From Pomphorhynchus laevis (Eukaryota; Acanthocephala; Palaeacanthocephala; Echinorhynchida; Pomphorhynchidae): DNA of 64,000 nucleotides. Below, piece by piece: positions 33,298-44,872 of this stretch. The position numbers and the translations under genes were made by a program. Each line of letters starts with the position of its first letter. Positions within the stretch are counted from its first letter, which is position 1. Location of the stretch: NCBI GenBank assembly GCA_012934845.2, contig WNNJ02003663.1, positions 1-64,000 of the forward strand, read 5' to 3'. The notes beneath the pieces are model-generated. The model saw only the letters and a program-made list of their open reading frames with translations, did no database searches and was not told the origin of the DNA.

Positions 33298-34260
33298 CTT
33301 TACGTACAAATGTTTTTACCATATTTATTTAAGGCTGTTGCACACTAGACTTCCTGTATACTTTGGAAAATGGCATTTAGTCCCACATTTGTAACATACA
33401 TCATTGCGAGCCGGGCATTGATTGCGATTATGTTAGCGATTACCACAATATCCGCATTGTATTATCTTAGGAATAGTCTGGATCGCTTTGCGACTAATCG
33501 AATTAAACTCAGTGGCTCTTATGGTATCAATTTCGCCACTTTCAGACTGAGTGAAGAAATTGTTTGACCTGAAAATCTAAGAGCTTGTGATTGCGCTGCC
33601 TCCAAAACTTAGGTGAATTCCAAGATTGATGTCAATTCCATCGTTTTGCATTTCAATAAAAGTTGACGAATGTACGTGTCCTTTCACAAATGCGTCACGT
33701 GACACATTTGTGAAAGGACTCGTGTCGACGTACATTCGTCAACGTTTTTTGGAATGCAAAATGATCGACTTGGTATCAATCTTGGAACTCGCCTAAGTTT
33801 TGGAGGCAGCGCAATCACAAGTATGTGTTTATTCCTATTATTTTCTGCTGACAATTCTTGAAAGTTATATTCGCCTGCTAGAGTTTGAAGCTGACATCAT
33901 ACTGCTTTAATGTTTGACTATTTTGCTGAGTACATGAATTTAAAGCTTGTCTGCAGAATATTTCGCTTGATTGCTTTGCAAACGTTTTATCGAGTGCCGC
34001 GAGAGCATCCACTAAGGTCGAACAACTAGAAATAACCTCGTACAACTGAGTAGAGACCAAATTAATCAGTAACGGAAGCTGTTTCTCATCAGGAGCACGA
34101 GTGATCATCGTAAATGTATCGAAACGTTTCGCCAATGAGTACATTTCCGAGAAGATTCCTTCGAATTATAATTAAGACTGAGTATTGGAGGAGCTAGAAG
34201 CCGATCCACGAAATCGTTCCTCACTGAGTCAGACTGATCCATTGACAATGTGTCAAATTT
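33298..34260 (-). mobile_element. Ty3/Gypsy-like gag fossil
   Basis: From right to left: a gag segment (34144-33878: YSLAKRFDTF, FAKQSSEIFCRQAL, a Gln-rich stretch) and nucleocapsid zinc knuckles (about 33440-33350). The foldback element at 33590-33830 sits between them. No protease or RT is attached. Broken and partial; 34261-34440 shows no gene. Confidence 0.6.
33590..33830. repeat. Snap-back MITE-like element
   Basis: Outer arms begin with GCTTGTGATTGCGCTGCC and are complementary almost to the middle, where TGTCCTTTCACAAATG pairs with CATTTGTGAAAGGAC. About 240 bp and no ORF. The arms have small differences (AATTCC against GAGTTCC), so it is not a recent assembly fold-back. TSD not clear. 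Confidence 0.75.
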
Positions 34261-34358
34261 GTAGTATTTGTATCAAACGAGAGAACCACTTAATAAGGTT
34301 TTTGGCACATTTGAAAACAGATAAAGGTTCATAAGTATAGATTACATAAATATTTGTA

Positions 34359-34406
34359 CTTCTACCTTTATATAGCCTAATATAAAGGTAGAAGCCTTCT
34401 ACCTTT
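34359..34406. repeat. Overlapping short palindromes
   Basis: CTTCTACCTTTATAT (34359-34373) pairs with 34380-34394, whose inner part AAAGGTAGAAG again pairs with 34396-34406. TTCTACCTTTTGATAAACC is then tandemly repeated to about 34434. Confidence 0.65.
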
Positions 34407-34499
34407 TGATAAACCTTCTACCTTTTGATAAACCTAACAAGGGTAACCTGTCATCATACGAAAACGAATTATGAAAGTAAACTCGAGATCTGCGACGAA

Positions 34500-35150
34500 G
34501 CACTTATTCAAGATCGGTAATTTCTATTTTAGTACATGGAAAAACAACTTGAATGCAATACTCAAGATATGGATGAACCAAAGAACAATAAAGGAGTTTG
34601 AAGACAGAAGGATTCATTCTCGAGAAACAATTTTCGATGCAATACAAGGCTCGAACTACCTTACTGTGAGCAACGTTAGTATTCAAACGTGTTTTTAGTG
34701 TCTTGTGTATTATCACACCCAAATCATTTTGTTCCGAAACAATAGTAAGTATATTTCCTTCAATGTGGTAACTATGATTGATCCCAACCCTACCTAACCT
34801 CATACATACGCATTTACTTATATTTAACTTCATCTGCGTTGCCTCACTCCATTCATAAATGCGGTCAAGGTCGTTCTGCAACAGTTTAGCATCCAGTTTA
34901 CTTTCTCTAGTGCACAATAGTTTTACATCATCGACAAAGGCTAAGTATGGGTTTTGGATAAGTAATAATAAGTCATTTAGAAATATGAAAAAAAAGAATA
35001 GGACCCAATACAGTACCCTAAGGGACTCCATAATTTATATATCTTGTAGTAAATGTAGCTCCCTACTCTTACTTTGTAGAAACGTCGACTGAGGAATTCA
35101 GGAACCCAATATCAGACGGTACAAGGAAGACCATAGTGAGATAACACATT
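34500..35150 (-). mobile_element. CR1/Rex1-type LINE, RT fragment
   Basis: 175-aa frame with LNDLLLLIQNPYLAFVDDVKLL (degenerate motif C, FVDD), then NISKCVCMRLG, NDLGVIIHKTLKT and SLVHPYLEYCIQVVFP, the usual order of CR1/Rex1-type RTs. The motif B region just upstream is frame-shifted. It is not close to subfamilies A-C here. Confidence 0.7.
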
Positions 35151-35157
35151 AAAAAAC

Positions 35158-36315
35158 GATTTATTTTAACGTGGCAAATGCGTGCCAGCGCACGCTTACA
35201 TGACCACAACAAAACAAAACTGTGAATCAGGTGTCGAGAAGGTGTGAACGGAGGTGTTTGAATGTGATAAAGGAGGGGGCGCGGCGGACGTCGAGAAGGG
35301 GTTGATTCCAGGCGAGTGAGGCGGCAACGAGGAAGGATCGGAGACCGTAGTTGTTGGAGTAATTAGGAACGTGGAGTAAGAGGGTATGACAGGAACGAAG
35401 CGATAGCGAGGTGGGGCGAGTATCGTCTAAGAAAGGAAGGTTGATGAACGATGGGGAGCCGACAGCGATGAGACGAAAAGTAACGAGAAGAAGGCGGAGT
35501 TTGATGCGGATGTGGATGGTGGGCCAGGAGAGTTGGGCAAAATATGTGGATGTGTGGTCGAAGCGACGGAGACGAAAGAGCACTCGAACGGCGGTGTTGA
35601 TTATTCGTTGTAGGGGTAGGAATGATGGATTTTGGAGAATTGGCGAAAAGGCTAAGGCAGTAATCGATTTTAGGGAAAAGAAGCGATGAAAGAAGAGACA
35701 TACAAGAACGGAAGTCGATAAGGGGCGGATACGGCGGATGTCACGGAGAATTAAGTTAGATGAGCGGACCTTGTCACGGACGAAGGGTTTAAGGGAAAGG
35801 TGATCATCGAAATGGAAGCCTAAGAAAGTGAGATTGTGGACTATGGGGATGATCGATGAGGCAAAATATACAGTGGGAGGAGATATATTTGGTTTACGGG
35901 GGAGGATCCACATTATATTTGGACTTTTCGGGTTTTAGAACGAGATGGAGATTGGAGAGACGTTTGTAGATAGAAGAGAGACAGTTGGAGGCAGAAATGC
36001 CGATATCGTGTACACGATGTGCGGGTGCATGAGCATAGATGAGGATGTCATCGGCGTATTGCATGACGTTAAAGGAGTAAGGTTTGATAAACGGAGAGAG
36101 ATCGCCAAGCAGAAGAGAGAAAAGCAGGGGACCTAGGACTGAACCTTGTGGGACACCGCAACAAAATGGATGGGAGGGGAGGATGATGAATTAGAACAGA
36201 CGCGAAAGGAACGGTCGAATAGATATGAGGCGAACCATGCTACGGAGGAGGAAGAAAAGCCGTAATCATAACGAAGGCGAGAAAAGAAGGACGGAGTGGT
36301 CGACAATGTCGAATG
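35158..36315 (-). mobile_element. CR1-A 3' half, minus strand
   Basis: Complete 3' end with hairpin. 228-aa frame 35913-35227 contains LTFLGFHFDDHLSLKPFVRD and RLRRFDHTSTYFAQLSWP; upstream pieces encode MQYADDI (about 36060) and GVPQGSVLG-type sequence (about 36150). 5'-truncated near motif A. 36316-36424 is unassigned. Confidence 0.8.
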
Positions 36316-36424
36316 CGAAGAGTGATTGGCTAGAAGAACGACAAGTGGGCAATTCAATAGTAAAGAATGAAGGGGTGCGTGGTTTTCCGAATAGACACGG
36401 TACGGCAGTCGAGTGCGACAAATA

Positions 36425-36704
36425 AAACACAGCCGTTCAAGTGCCCTTTCGTCTCCGTCGCTTTGACCACACATCCACATATATTGCCCTACACTTCTGG
36501 CCCACCATCATCATCCGCATCAACCTCCACCTTCTTCTCGTAAATTTTCGTCTTATCGCTCTCTGCTCCCCATTGTTCAAACACCTTTCTTTCTTAGACG
36601 ACACTCGCCCCAACTCGCTATCGCTGAGTGCTTGTCATACCCTCTTACTTCACGTTCCCTATTACTCCAACAATTATGGTCTCCGATCCTGCCTCGTCCT
36701 AGGA
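36425..36704 (+). mobile_element. CR1-A C-terminal piece, plus strand
   Basis: Encodes PFRLRRFDHTSTYIALHFWP and HTLLLHVPYYSNNYGLRS. Head-to-head with its minus-strand neighbours and cut off at 36704, where a minus-strand CR1-A piece starts. Confidence 0.75.
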
Positions 36705-36705
36705 T

Positions 36706-38085
36706 TAAACCTTGTAGGACCCCGCAGAAAATAAGGATGGGAGGTGAGGATGATGAATTTGATCAGACTCGAAACAAACGGTCGGATAAATATGAGGCAA
36801 ACCATGCTACGGAGGAGGAAGAAAAGCCGGAATCATAGCTAAGGCGAGAAAGAAGGATGGAGTGGTCAACAATGTCGAAGGCGGATGAGAGGTCGATGGA
36901 GATGAGAACACTATATAGAACCTTGTCACGATAGATAAGTAATTCGTTGTAAACTTTCATGCAGGCGATTTCTGTATAGTGATTAGAGCGGAACGCGTAT
37001 TTGGAAAGGAGGGTGCAGATTAGATGAAGAGAGATAAACGTTGATCTCTATTAAGATAAGGCGCTCTAAGATCTTGGAAAGAGTAGGATGGAGTGAAATG
37101 GGGCAATAGCTAGAAGGAAGTGAGGGGTCGGGCGATCTTTTTCTTAAGGAAGGGACGAACGATGACGGATTTTCAGTGTTATGGAAGATGCGACTGCGGA
37201 TCGACGACTTAAACAAGGTGGTTAGGAAAGGGGATATCGATGAGCATATGGATTTAAGAATGGGGGTATGCAGGGAATCGGTAGGTAAGGTTTTGTTGAG
37301 CAAGGACATGAGGACAAACGATACTTCGGCAGGTAAGACAGGCAAAATATGAAAGAGTTCCGGGAGGATGAGGCGAGGCGAGTAGTAGTGAGATGGATTG
37401 TTGTCGGGGTTGTGAGAGAGCAACGTAGATACTTTGGAATGAAGAATTGTCGAATAATCATGGGGATTGATGTTGCAAGACGAAGAGGAGAGAGAAAGGA
37501 TTGAGTTATATGTATACCAGAGAGACTTCGAGTTTAATAAAGTGTTGATTTTATGCTGCCAGAAGGAGTTGCATTTGGTACGTAGTAGGTGGAGATGAGA
37601 CCGGCGAAGAGCAAGATAGAAATCACGGAAAGACGAAGTGAGCGAGCGGATATCACGTCTGAGAGAGCGGTGATAGACTTGAAAAGCATGACGGAGTCAA
37701 CGCTTTGAGAGTGGGCATTGGATGTCAAACCATGAGGACGGTGCAATCGACGGTGAGGGTGAGGCTTTAAAGACAAGATAAGATCGAGATTGGATGTGAG
37801 TTCCTAGTCGAAAAGAAAGGCGAGATCTTGAGGAGAGGAATATGTTATTGTGGGATAGGAAAGAGACGATTTGAGTAAGGCAGAGCAAAGGGAGAGATCA
37901 AGATATTACCAAGGGCCACTTATGATTGTAGGTATGTGAGGGGCTGTGATTGTGAGTGAGATCAGGGGTGACGAAAAAGTGATCGGTTAGACCAGGATGG
38001 ATGATGCACTTTGAGGTGTAGGCAGCAAAGAGTTGGGCAAGATATGTATATTTGTGGTCAAAGCGACGGAGACGTAGGAGCACTA
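36706..38085 (-). mobile_element. CR1-A mosaic, minus strand
   Basis: Contains RT motif A (LISIDLSSAFDIVDHSILL, about 36910-36855), YCPISLHPTLSKILERLIL (about 37110) and the pre-RT region to 37910, then an EEP piece (LTDHFFVTPDLTHNHS). At 38024-38085, upstream in element sense, is a C-terminal RT piece (LRLRRFDHKYTYLAQLF) fused in frame to the EEP piece. That order cannot arise from one transcript, so it is a chimera. Confidence 0.75.
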
Positions 38086-38235
38086 TGGATATGCGTTATA
38101 TCATACTATGCCGAAAAAATGGATTTAGAAATACTGAATCAAATAGATAGCAAAAAAGTTTGAGAGAACATAAGTTTGAGAAATCTCTCAAAAGTTTGGG
38201 AGATCAAAAACAAGTTTGAGAGTTCATAACATACT

Positions 38236-39236
38236 ATCAATCCAGTTCTAAATCAATTCAGTTTCAGATCAATCCAGTTCCAGATCAGTCCAGTTTCAGG
38301 TCAGTCCAATTCCAGATCAATCCAGTTCCAGATCAATCAAATTCCAGATAAATCCAGTTCCAGATAAATCCATTTCCACAACAATCCAGTTTTAGATCAA
38401 TCCAGTTCCAGATCAATCTAGTTCCAGATCAATCCAGTTCCAGATCAATCCAGTTCCAGATCAATCCAGTTTCAGATCAATCCAGTTCCAGATCAATCCA
38501 GTTCCAGATCAATATAATTCCAGATCAATCCAGTTTCAGATCAATCCAGTTCCAGATCAATTCAGTTCCAGATCAAGTACGTTCCAGATCAATCAAGTTC
38601 CAGATCAATCAAGTTCCAGATCAATCAAGTTCCAGATCAATCAAGTTCCAGATCAATCAAGTTCCAGATCAATCCAGTTCCAGATCAATATAGTTCCAGA
38701 TCAATCCAGTTCCAGATCATTCCAGTTCCAGATCATTCCAATTCTAGATCAATCCAGTTCCAGATCAATCCAGTTCCAGATCAATCCAGTTCCAGATCAA
38801 TCCAGTTCCAGATCAATCCAGTTCCAGATCAATCCAGTTCCAGATCAATCCAGTTCCAGATCAATCCAGTTCCAGATCAATCCAGTTCCAGATCAATCCA
38901 GTTCCAGATCAATCCAGTTCCAGATCAATCCAGTTCCAGATCAATCCAGTTCCAGATCAATCCAGTTCCAGATCAATCCAGTTCCAGATCAATCCAGTTC
39001 CAGATCAATCCAGTTTCAGATCAATCCAGTTCCAAATCAATCCAGTTCCAGATCAAGTACGTTCCAAATCAATCAAGTTCCAGATCAATCAAGCTCAAGA
39101 TCAATCCAGTTCCAGATCAATCCAGTTCCAGATCAATCCAGTCCCAGATCAATCCAGTTCCAGATCAATATAGTTCCAGATCAATCCAGTTCCAGATCAT
39201 TCCAATTCTAGATCAATCCAGTTCCAGATCAATCAG
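38236..39236. repeat. 16-bp minisatellite, about 62 copies
   Basis: Consensus ATCAATCCAGTTCCAG. Variant blocks (ATCAAG.., ATATAG.., ATCATTCC) form ordered sub-arrays, e.g. around 38590-38670 and 39050-39090, a sign of local higher-order duplication. It ends directly at the 5' end of a CR1-B LINE, with CAGTTC shared by both. 38086-38235 is AT-rich with a few AAGTTTGAGA repeats. Confidence 0.9.
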
Positions 39237-40862
39237 TTCTGCTCGCGGAATTTTTAGAGTTAACCTCTTAAATTATTAAAACAAATTACAGAGCAGATTA
39301 CAGTTCTGCTCGCTGAAAAACCTATCATTTCAATCAGTGGCAAATTTACCAGTTTAAACACACAAGGAAGTTAATGGAAGAACGTAAGAAGACAGCTCCA
39401 ACCGACACAAACTGTGCTCAACTACAATTACAGTGCTCAACACAATCAATACACAGACGATTGTCTGGACTACAATCGCATGCGATTGTAGTCTCAACCC
39501 TCTCTAAACTAATTAAGCGTCTTGTTCTTAATCAAGTTAATTCATATCTATTTTCCTCCAACTTATTCAATCCATCCAAGCTGCTTTTCGTTCTATTTAC
39601 TCTACTGAAATTGCCTGTCTTAAAGTTTATAACGACTTAATCCCCTCGCACGATCAAAAATTATGTAGTTTCATAGTTTTTCTTGATCTCTCATCTGCTT
39701 TTGACATCGTCGACCACTCGATTCTTCTTCATCGTCTTCGTCATTATTATGGCTTCTCTTTACTCACTGTAGCTTGGTTTTCTCCATATCTGTCAAACCG
39801 TACTTTTTGCGTTTGTTCTAACTCTTCTCTATCACATCCTTCTTCCATCCCGTCCTGTGTTCCACAAGGCTCCGTATTAGTCCTTTTGCTTTTCTCTATT
39901 CTTCTCAATGATTTGTATACTATCTCTCATACATTTAACTTCTATGTTATGCAATATGCTGATGACATTCTCAACTATACTCATGCACCTGCATATCGTA
40001 TTGATGATTTTAGTGTTTCTGCTTCCAACTGTCTTGCCTCAATTTTCAATCATCTTTCTTCTCTTCGTCTTTCTTTGAATCCTAATAAATCAAAAATAAT
40101 GTGATCCTTCCTCGACGCTTCGACGTAGAACCTCCCTCCGTATCATTAAATTCTACAATTATCCCTATCGTTGACAATTACGTTTTCCTATGCTTCCATT
40201 TCGACAACAGACTTTCACTTAAACCTTTCGTTAAAGATAAAGTACGCTCATATACCTTTATTCTCCGCAACCTCCGTCAAATTCGTAGATTTATCAATTT
40301 CCCTTTTTGTATGACTCTCATATCTTCCTCCTTTTCTCAAGACTTGATTACTGTCTTAGTCTATTTTCCAACTCACCTAAATCCACTCTTCTTCCCCTAC
40401 AACGCATCGTCAATGCACCGTCTGAATTCTCCTCCGTATTCGACGTTTTGATCATACATCTCACCATCTTGCTTCTCTCAATTTGCCTACCATTTATTGT
40501 CGTGTTCAAATTCGTCTTCTTATCATTGTTTTCGCCTTATAACATTTCATACCCCTTCATTTCTCAACCTTCGTTTTCTCGACAATTCTCGTCCTGTTTA
40601 CTGTTCCTTGCGTTCCCGTAATTCCCTTCTTTTACATGCCCCAAACTACTCTACCTTTTTTGGCTTCCGCTCCTTCGTTGTGGCTGCTCCTCTATCGTGG
40701 AATCATATGTCCTATCATATCCTCAATCAACATAAATGCCGTGCTTCAAACGCCAAATGCAATTCGATTTCAACAGTTAACTAATTAATCTGTGAATTTT
40801 GCTGTTTTTTGTTAGTGGTCATGTAAGCGTGCAGTTGGCACGCATTTGCCACGTTAAATAAA
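39234..40862 (+). mobile_element. CR1-B LINE, internally deleted
   Basis: 5' end CAGTTCTGCTCGC (repeated at 39303), ORF1 start at 39374 (MEERKKTAPTDTNCAQLQLQ), then a jump at 39480 straight into RT (STLSKLIKRLVLNQVNSYLF), motif A SAFDIVDHSILLH (about 39700), motif B (about 39860), MQYADDILNY (about 39950), NYVFLCFHFDNRL and a complete 3' hairpin. The linker, EEP and the first part of RT are missing. The deletion point is a perfect 26-bp palindrome. Confidence 0.85.
39468..39493. repeat. Perfect palindrome at the CR1-B deletion junction
   Basis: GACTACAATCGCA and its exact complement, 13 bp each with no loop. The left half matches ORF1 of CR1-A (TCTGGACAACAATC..CTGCGA); the right half is not expected from either side, so it was probably made by copying back along the left half. 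Confidence 0.75.
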
Positions 40863-40925
40863 TTGTTATTATTCCCCCTTTACTACGCAGTCATCCAAAT
40901 ACTTTGGTCGTTGTCGTCGTCTTAT
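40863..40925 (-). mobile_element. Small Gypsy-tail fossil 3' of CR1-B copy 2
   Basis: On the minus strand it resembles the last codons and purine run of the Gypsy fossil ending at 20127 (QR.KYLDDCVV against QRLTYLGDYVV). Too short to date. Confidence 0.5.
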
Positions 40926-41132
40926 ATTATTATTTTTACGTTGCAAATGCATGCCGGCGCAAGCTTACATGACCACAAAAAAATCATGTATCGAGAAGAT
41001 TAAACGGAGACTGTATATGAATGTAATAAAGCAGGGAGCGCGACGGACGTCGAGAGGGAGCTGATTCTAGACGAGTAGGGCGGCGACGAGGAAGGATCGG
41101 AAACCGTAGTTGTTGTAATTGGGAACGTGGAG
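40926..41132 (-). mobile_element. CR1-A 3' tail
   Basis: About 200 bp matching the last part of CR1-A including the altered 3' hairpin. Strongly 5'-truncated. Confidence 0.7.
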
Positions 41133-41574
41133 TAAGAAAAAATAATAATTATTTAAATTACCATCATTGCCCGGCTGAAGGTAATCGCTGATCATAGTTA
41201 CTCAGCTAAAGGTAATCGCTGATCGTCGTTGCCCGGCTGTAGGTAATCGCGCACGCTCTACTTACAGCCACGACGCTGATTGTTAAACGGATGAAGAATT
41301 TACTTTCCTAATTTAAATTATTAATAAATACTTTTAGAATCAACAGTATCTAGATTTCAGCCTGATATATTATTCTCTACTAAAGGAAGATTAATTTGTC
41401 GTCACTATTAATTTTTGTTTGATTTATTTAAAAAGATTGATTTTTAAATCAATTTTTTTTTGATTTTTTTGCTTTTTTAAAAAGCAGCAAAGCAATAAAC
41501 TATTTTAAACATAGTACTATTTTAATTCAGAATTTATAGATAATTATCATGTGTAGAGAACTCAAATCAGTGAA
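41133..41574. other. Non-coding; short direct repeats
   Basis: GGTAATCGCTGATC-type words recur three times at 41165-41250 (units of about 35-40 nt, degenerate). The rest (41300-41574) is AT-rich and includes the expected 3' UTR of the syntaxin-18 gene. Confidence 0.5.
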
Positions 41575-42393
41575 TCAGTAGTTATACCAGTTCAGAAACA
41601 ATAGCGAAAACGATAAAACAAATATAATGAAAATGAAGATTCTGGATGAACCGTCGGCTATTGTCTTTCTAAGATACTCGTTAGCTTCGCTAATTTCAGT
41701 GTTTACTTTATCTACATTTTGAAAGACCGAATCTATAGTATCCCGTTGTGAAAATACGTGTTCGGCAAACGCTAACTGCAAATTCGACACTTGATAAACT
41801 TGGTGTTCAATGTGTGATATTTCTTCAGTATGTGCAATTAGTTCGTCTTGGAGAGTTGCATTTTCTTGTTCCAGTAGTTGCCTACGTTCTGGAGTAAGTA
41901 CTCTACTATTTAATGCGTCTTCCAATTGATAGCTTTCAACTGTATTTCTATAGTTCGAAAACTTGGCAAGATTTCGGTTTGTACCACTTAATTTAGTTAT
42001 CTCCTGTTGTCTTAGGTTGGTAAATATTGTCTGCTTTTGCTTTTTCTGTACTTTAAATTTGTATTGCTCAGAGTACTCAACTAACATTTCCAAAATTAAC
42101 TGTCTATGCGTACTTTGTTGACTTGAACGTTTGTTACCATCATAGCTGGCGTTTTTGCACTTTTCAATTTCAACAAGTAGTTCCCGTAATACAGGTTTAA
42201 TTTCGTTGTCACCCCATTTATTGTTGTCTAGCTGATGAATCAGATGTAAGCATCTCACCGAGATAGATGCAAAATCGGATACGTTCGTTATTATTGACAC
42301 AATTGGGCGATTATCATTTAAAATATTAGCTTTCGGTTTTCTTATTGTCTTATACATCTTGACAAGAGCCGAGAAACTTCTCGTTTGATCCAT
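41575..42393 (-). CDS. STX18: Syntaxin-18 homologue (ER t-SNARE)
   Basis: 272 aa in one exon, ATG at 42393. The C-terminal third matches syntaxin-18/Ufe1: a SNARE motif at about residues 183-244 (LLEQENATLQDELIAHTEEI, VSNLQLAFAEHVFSQRDTID, FQNVDKVNTEISEANEYL, with the Gln of the ionic layer in VFQNV) and a C-terminal anchor FIFIIFVLSFSLLFLNWYNY, like the SFSLLFLDWYD end of animal syntaxin-18. The N-terminal half is helical and poorly conserved, as usual for the family. Known role: Qa-SNARE of the ER for retrograde Golgi-to-ER vesicle fusion. No introns, unlike the other two host genes, but no poly(A) scar; I take it as functional. CR1 insertions lie about 400 bp away on both sides. Confidence 0.88.
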   Translation of the reverse strand: MDQTRSFSALVKMYKTIRKPKANILNDNRPIVSIITNVSDFASISVRCLHLIHQLDNNKWGDNEIKPVLRELLVEIEKCKNASYDGNKRSSQQSTHRQLILEMLVEYSEQYKFKVQKKQKQTIFTNLRQQEITKLSGTNRNLAKFSNYRNTVESYQLEDALNSRVLTPERRQLLEQENATLQDELIAHTEEISHIEHQVYQVSNLQLAFAEHVFSQRDTIDSVFQNVDKVNTEISEANEYLRKTIADGSSRIFIFIIFVLSFSLLFLNWYNY

Positions 42394-42802
42394 GCCTTTT
42401 GTTGATTACAGGACTTAAATAAAATGGAATTTTATTTCAACAAAACTCAAATACTACAGGACTAGACACAAAATAACTTAGAATAATTGAATTACTGGTG
42501 ATTTGGCTATTATTGTAGAACCATACAACAATACATCAAAACGGATGTTGCTTTTTAAATAAAACCAGTCTTTATTACATTCTAAAATCGAACATTTGAT
42601 TTCAGCAACAAATATTTTTTATGACAAAATTAGCTTATATTTGTTTTAAACATAATTGGGTGAAATGTCCTATAAAATATAAAATTAAGAATCGTGGATA
42701 ATTTTACAAATCTTTGAATCGTCACATTTGAATATTCAATTTTATTCATCAAACTACATAATTTTTTCAATTTCCATTAATACTCAATGATTTATCAAAT
42801 GT
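42394..42802. other. 5' flank of syntaxin-18
   Basis: AT-rich, no frame or repeat recognised; presumably holds the STX18 promoter. I see no clear TATA or initiator. Confidence 0.4.
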
Positions 42803-44872
42803 TTATTTATTTATAGTTCAAATGCACGCCTATGCGCGTTTACAAGTCAACTTAAAGTGGGATCCTACTTACAATTCCACTTGATGAGTGGAAGCGAAGA
42901 AGAACGGACGTAAGCTGACAAAGAATTCCCAGGCAAGTGAAGCAGCGACGATAAAAGAGCGGAAACCATGGTTGGTTGAGTGTAAATGGACGTGGAGAAG
43001 TAGAGAATTACTTGATCGCAGAGTATAGAAAGCAGAGCGCGAATCATCAAGGTAAGCAAGGTGTAAGTAAGATGGTGAGTGACAAAATAGAAGACGAAAG
43101 GTAACAATACGCAGGCGAAATTCAACACGAAGGTTAATTGTGGGTCAATATAGAAAGGAAAGTTTATTGGAGATATGGTTAAAGCGGCGAATACGCAATA
43201 GGATACGAGCAGCAGAGTTTATGATACGTTGGAGAGGTACAAGCGCAAAATTGGATGAGTTGGCAAATAAGCTAAGGCAAAAATCAATTCTGGGAAATAC
43301 GAGAGACGATATAATAACGAGAAAAGAGCGGAAGTCGATCAGCCTAAATACGACGAAGTGATGAGTCTACATGATTTTGGACTTTTCAAGATTACGAGCT
43401 AGACGATGAGAGGAAAGATGGTTGGAGATAGACCTAAGACAATTTCCGGCATAAGTAGCGAGGTCGTGGATACAGAGATATGATAGTAGAGAAGGATATC
43501 ATCGGCATATTGCATCAGATGAAAGTTATGGTTACGAGTTATATAACGCAAGTCGCCGAGAAGGGAGAAAAGAAGAGACCCTAAAACGGAGCCTTGTGGA
43601 ACAACGTGCGAGATGGAATAAGATATATGAAGAGAAGTTTGAGTGAACACAAAAAGAGCGTTTGGAGAGATAAGATGTGAACCAGGCTACAGTAGGAACT
43701 AGAAACCATAGTCGTAACGAAGCCGAGATAGTAGAACATAATGATCAACAATATCAAAAGCAGAAGACAGGTCAGGAGAGATTATCAAGAGATATTACAT
43801 AGTTTCATATCGAGCGCTTTAAATAGATCACTGAAAAAGCAAGTCCTGTAGAGTGATTAGAATGTAGGCAGATTGAAAAGGTGTATAAACTTGGGGACAC
43901 AATGTATAAATTGACTTGATGTAACTAATGACGCTCAGGGAGTTTAGATAAGGTCGGAAAAAGAGAAATCGGGCGCTATGAAAATGTAAGTAAAGGATCG
44001 AGGGACGGTTTCTTTAGAAGAAGACGTATGATGGCTGATTTCCAGTTCTCTGGGAAAATACAATTAAGAATAAAACACTTGAAAAGGGTTATAATGAACG
44101 GTGATATTATGGAATAAATAGATCCAAGTACATTCGTAGGGATAGGGTCGACAGGCGAAGAGTTATTGGACATAGAGAGAAGAACCTTTGAGACTTCGCT
44201 AGAAGCTACATGAAGAAGATGGAATAGTTCAGGAAGAAATTTGCATGATGAGCAAGACGATGATTTATGATTTACATGAATAGATGAGATGATCGTAGCG
44301 ATTTTTGACTGCAAATAAGATAAGAACTCAGGGAATTGATTGAGTGAACATTAGAAGTGTGAGCAAAAGGATAATTAAAGGTTCTCCAAGTATGCTTTTG
44401 ATCAGACGAAGATACGATCTTGTTTAGCCAAAAAAGTTTACATTTCTCAAGTAGAAAAGAGTGATGGGAGCGTCGAAGATTTAAGTAATGATCACAATGA
44501 TTATAGAGAGAAGTGTGACCACGCTTGAGAAAATGAAATATTATGAAAGAACGACGTAGAATGCACTTAGAAATTTTACAGTCAGAGTCAAACCAGGGGG
44601 CACACGAAGAGCGTTTAGGAATTCGGGATTAGTGAGGTAGAATATGATCGAAGATGTTAGAGAGCTCATTGGTGAAAAGTGTAGATAGACTATCAGCTGT
44701 CAAAAAGGTTGCAGGATGTAACAATAAAGGAGAGTCAAGGATATCGAAACGCAAGACAGTAGCGTCGATGAGTTGTCATGGTCGACTTAAAGTAGGAGAG
44801 GTGCGAACAGGAATGAACGGGATAGTGATATTAACAGTGATAAGGAAATACTCAAAAAAATCAGGATCTGAT
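42803..44872 (-). mobile_element. CR1-like LINE, subfamily C
   Basis: 3' end with a diverged hairpin at 42803-42845. Frames: 43128-42865 (end of RT ORF), 43650-43399 (VPQGSVLGSLLF, MQYADDILLY), 44314-43976 (pre-RT, ASSEVSKVLLSM, FPENWKSAII). The EEP end (FFEYFLITVNI) reaches 44872 and appears to continue at 45237-45370 beyond an inserted CR1-A tail (SSPDHISHCTTLHS). Same domain plan as A and B but clearly diverged; many breaks. Confidence 0.75.

Noticed and set aside
35411-35689. Basic 92-aa plus-strand frame
   Set aside because: Antisense shadow of the CR1-A RT end.
38236-39236. Possible CRISPR-like array
   Set aside because: The repeats are contiguous 16-mers with no unique spacers, in a eukaryotic TE context.
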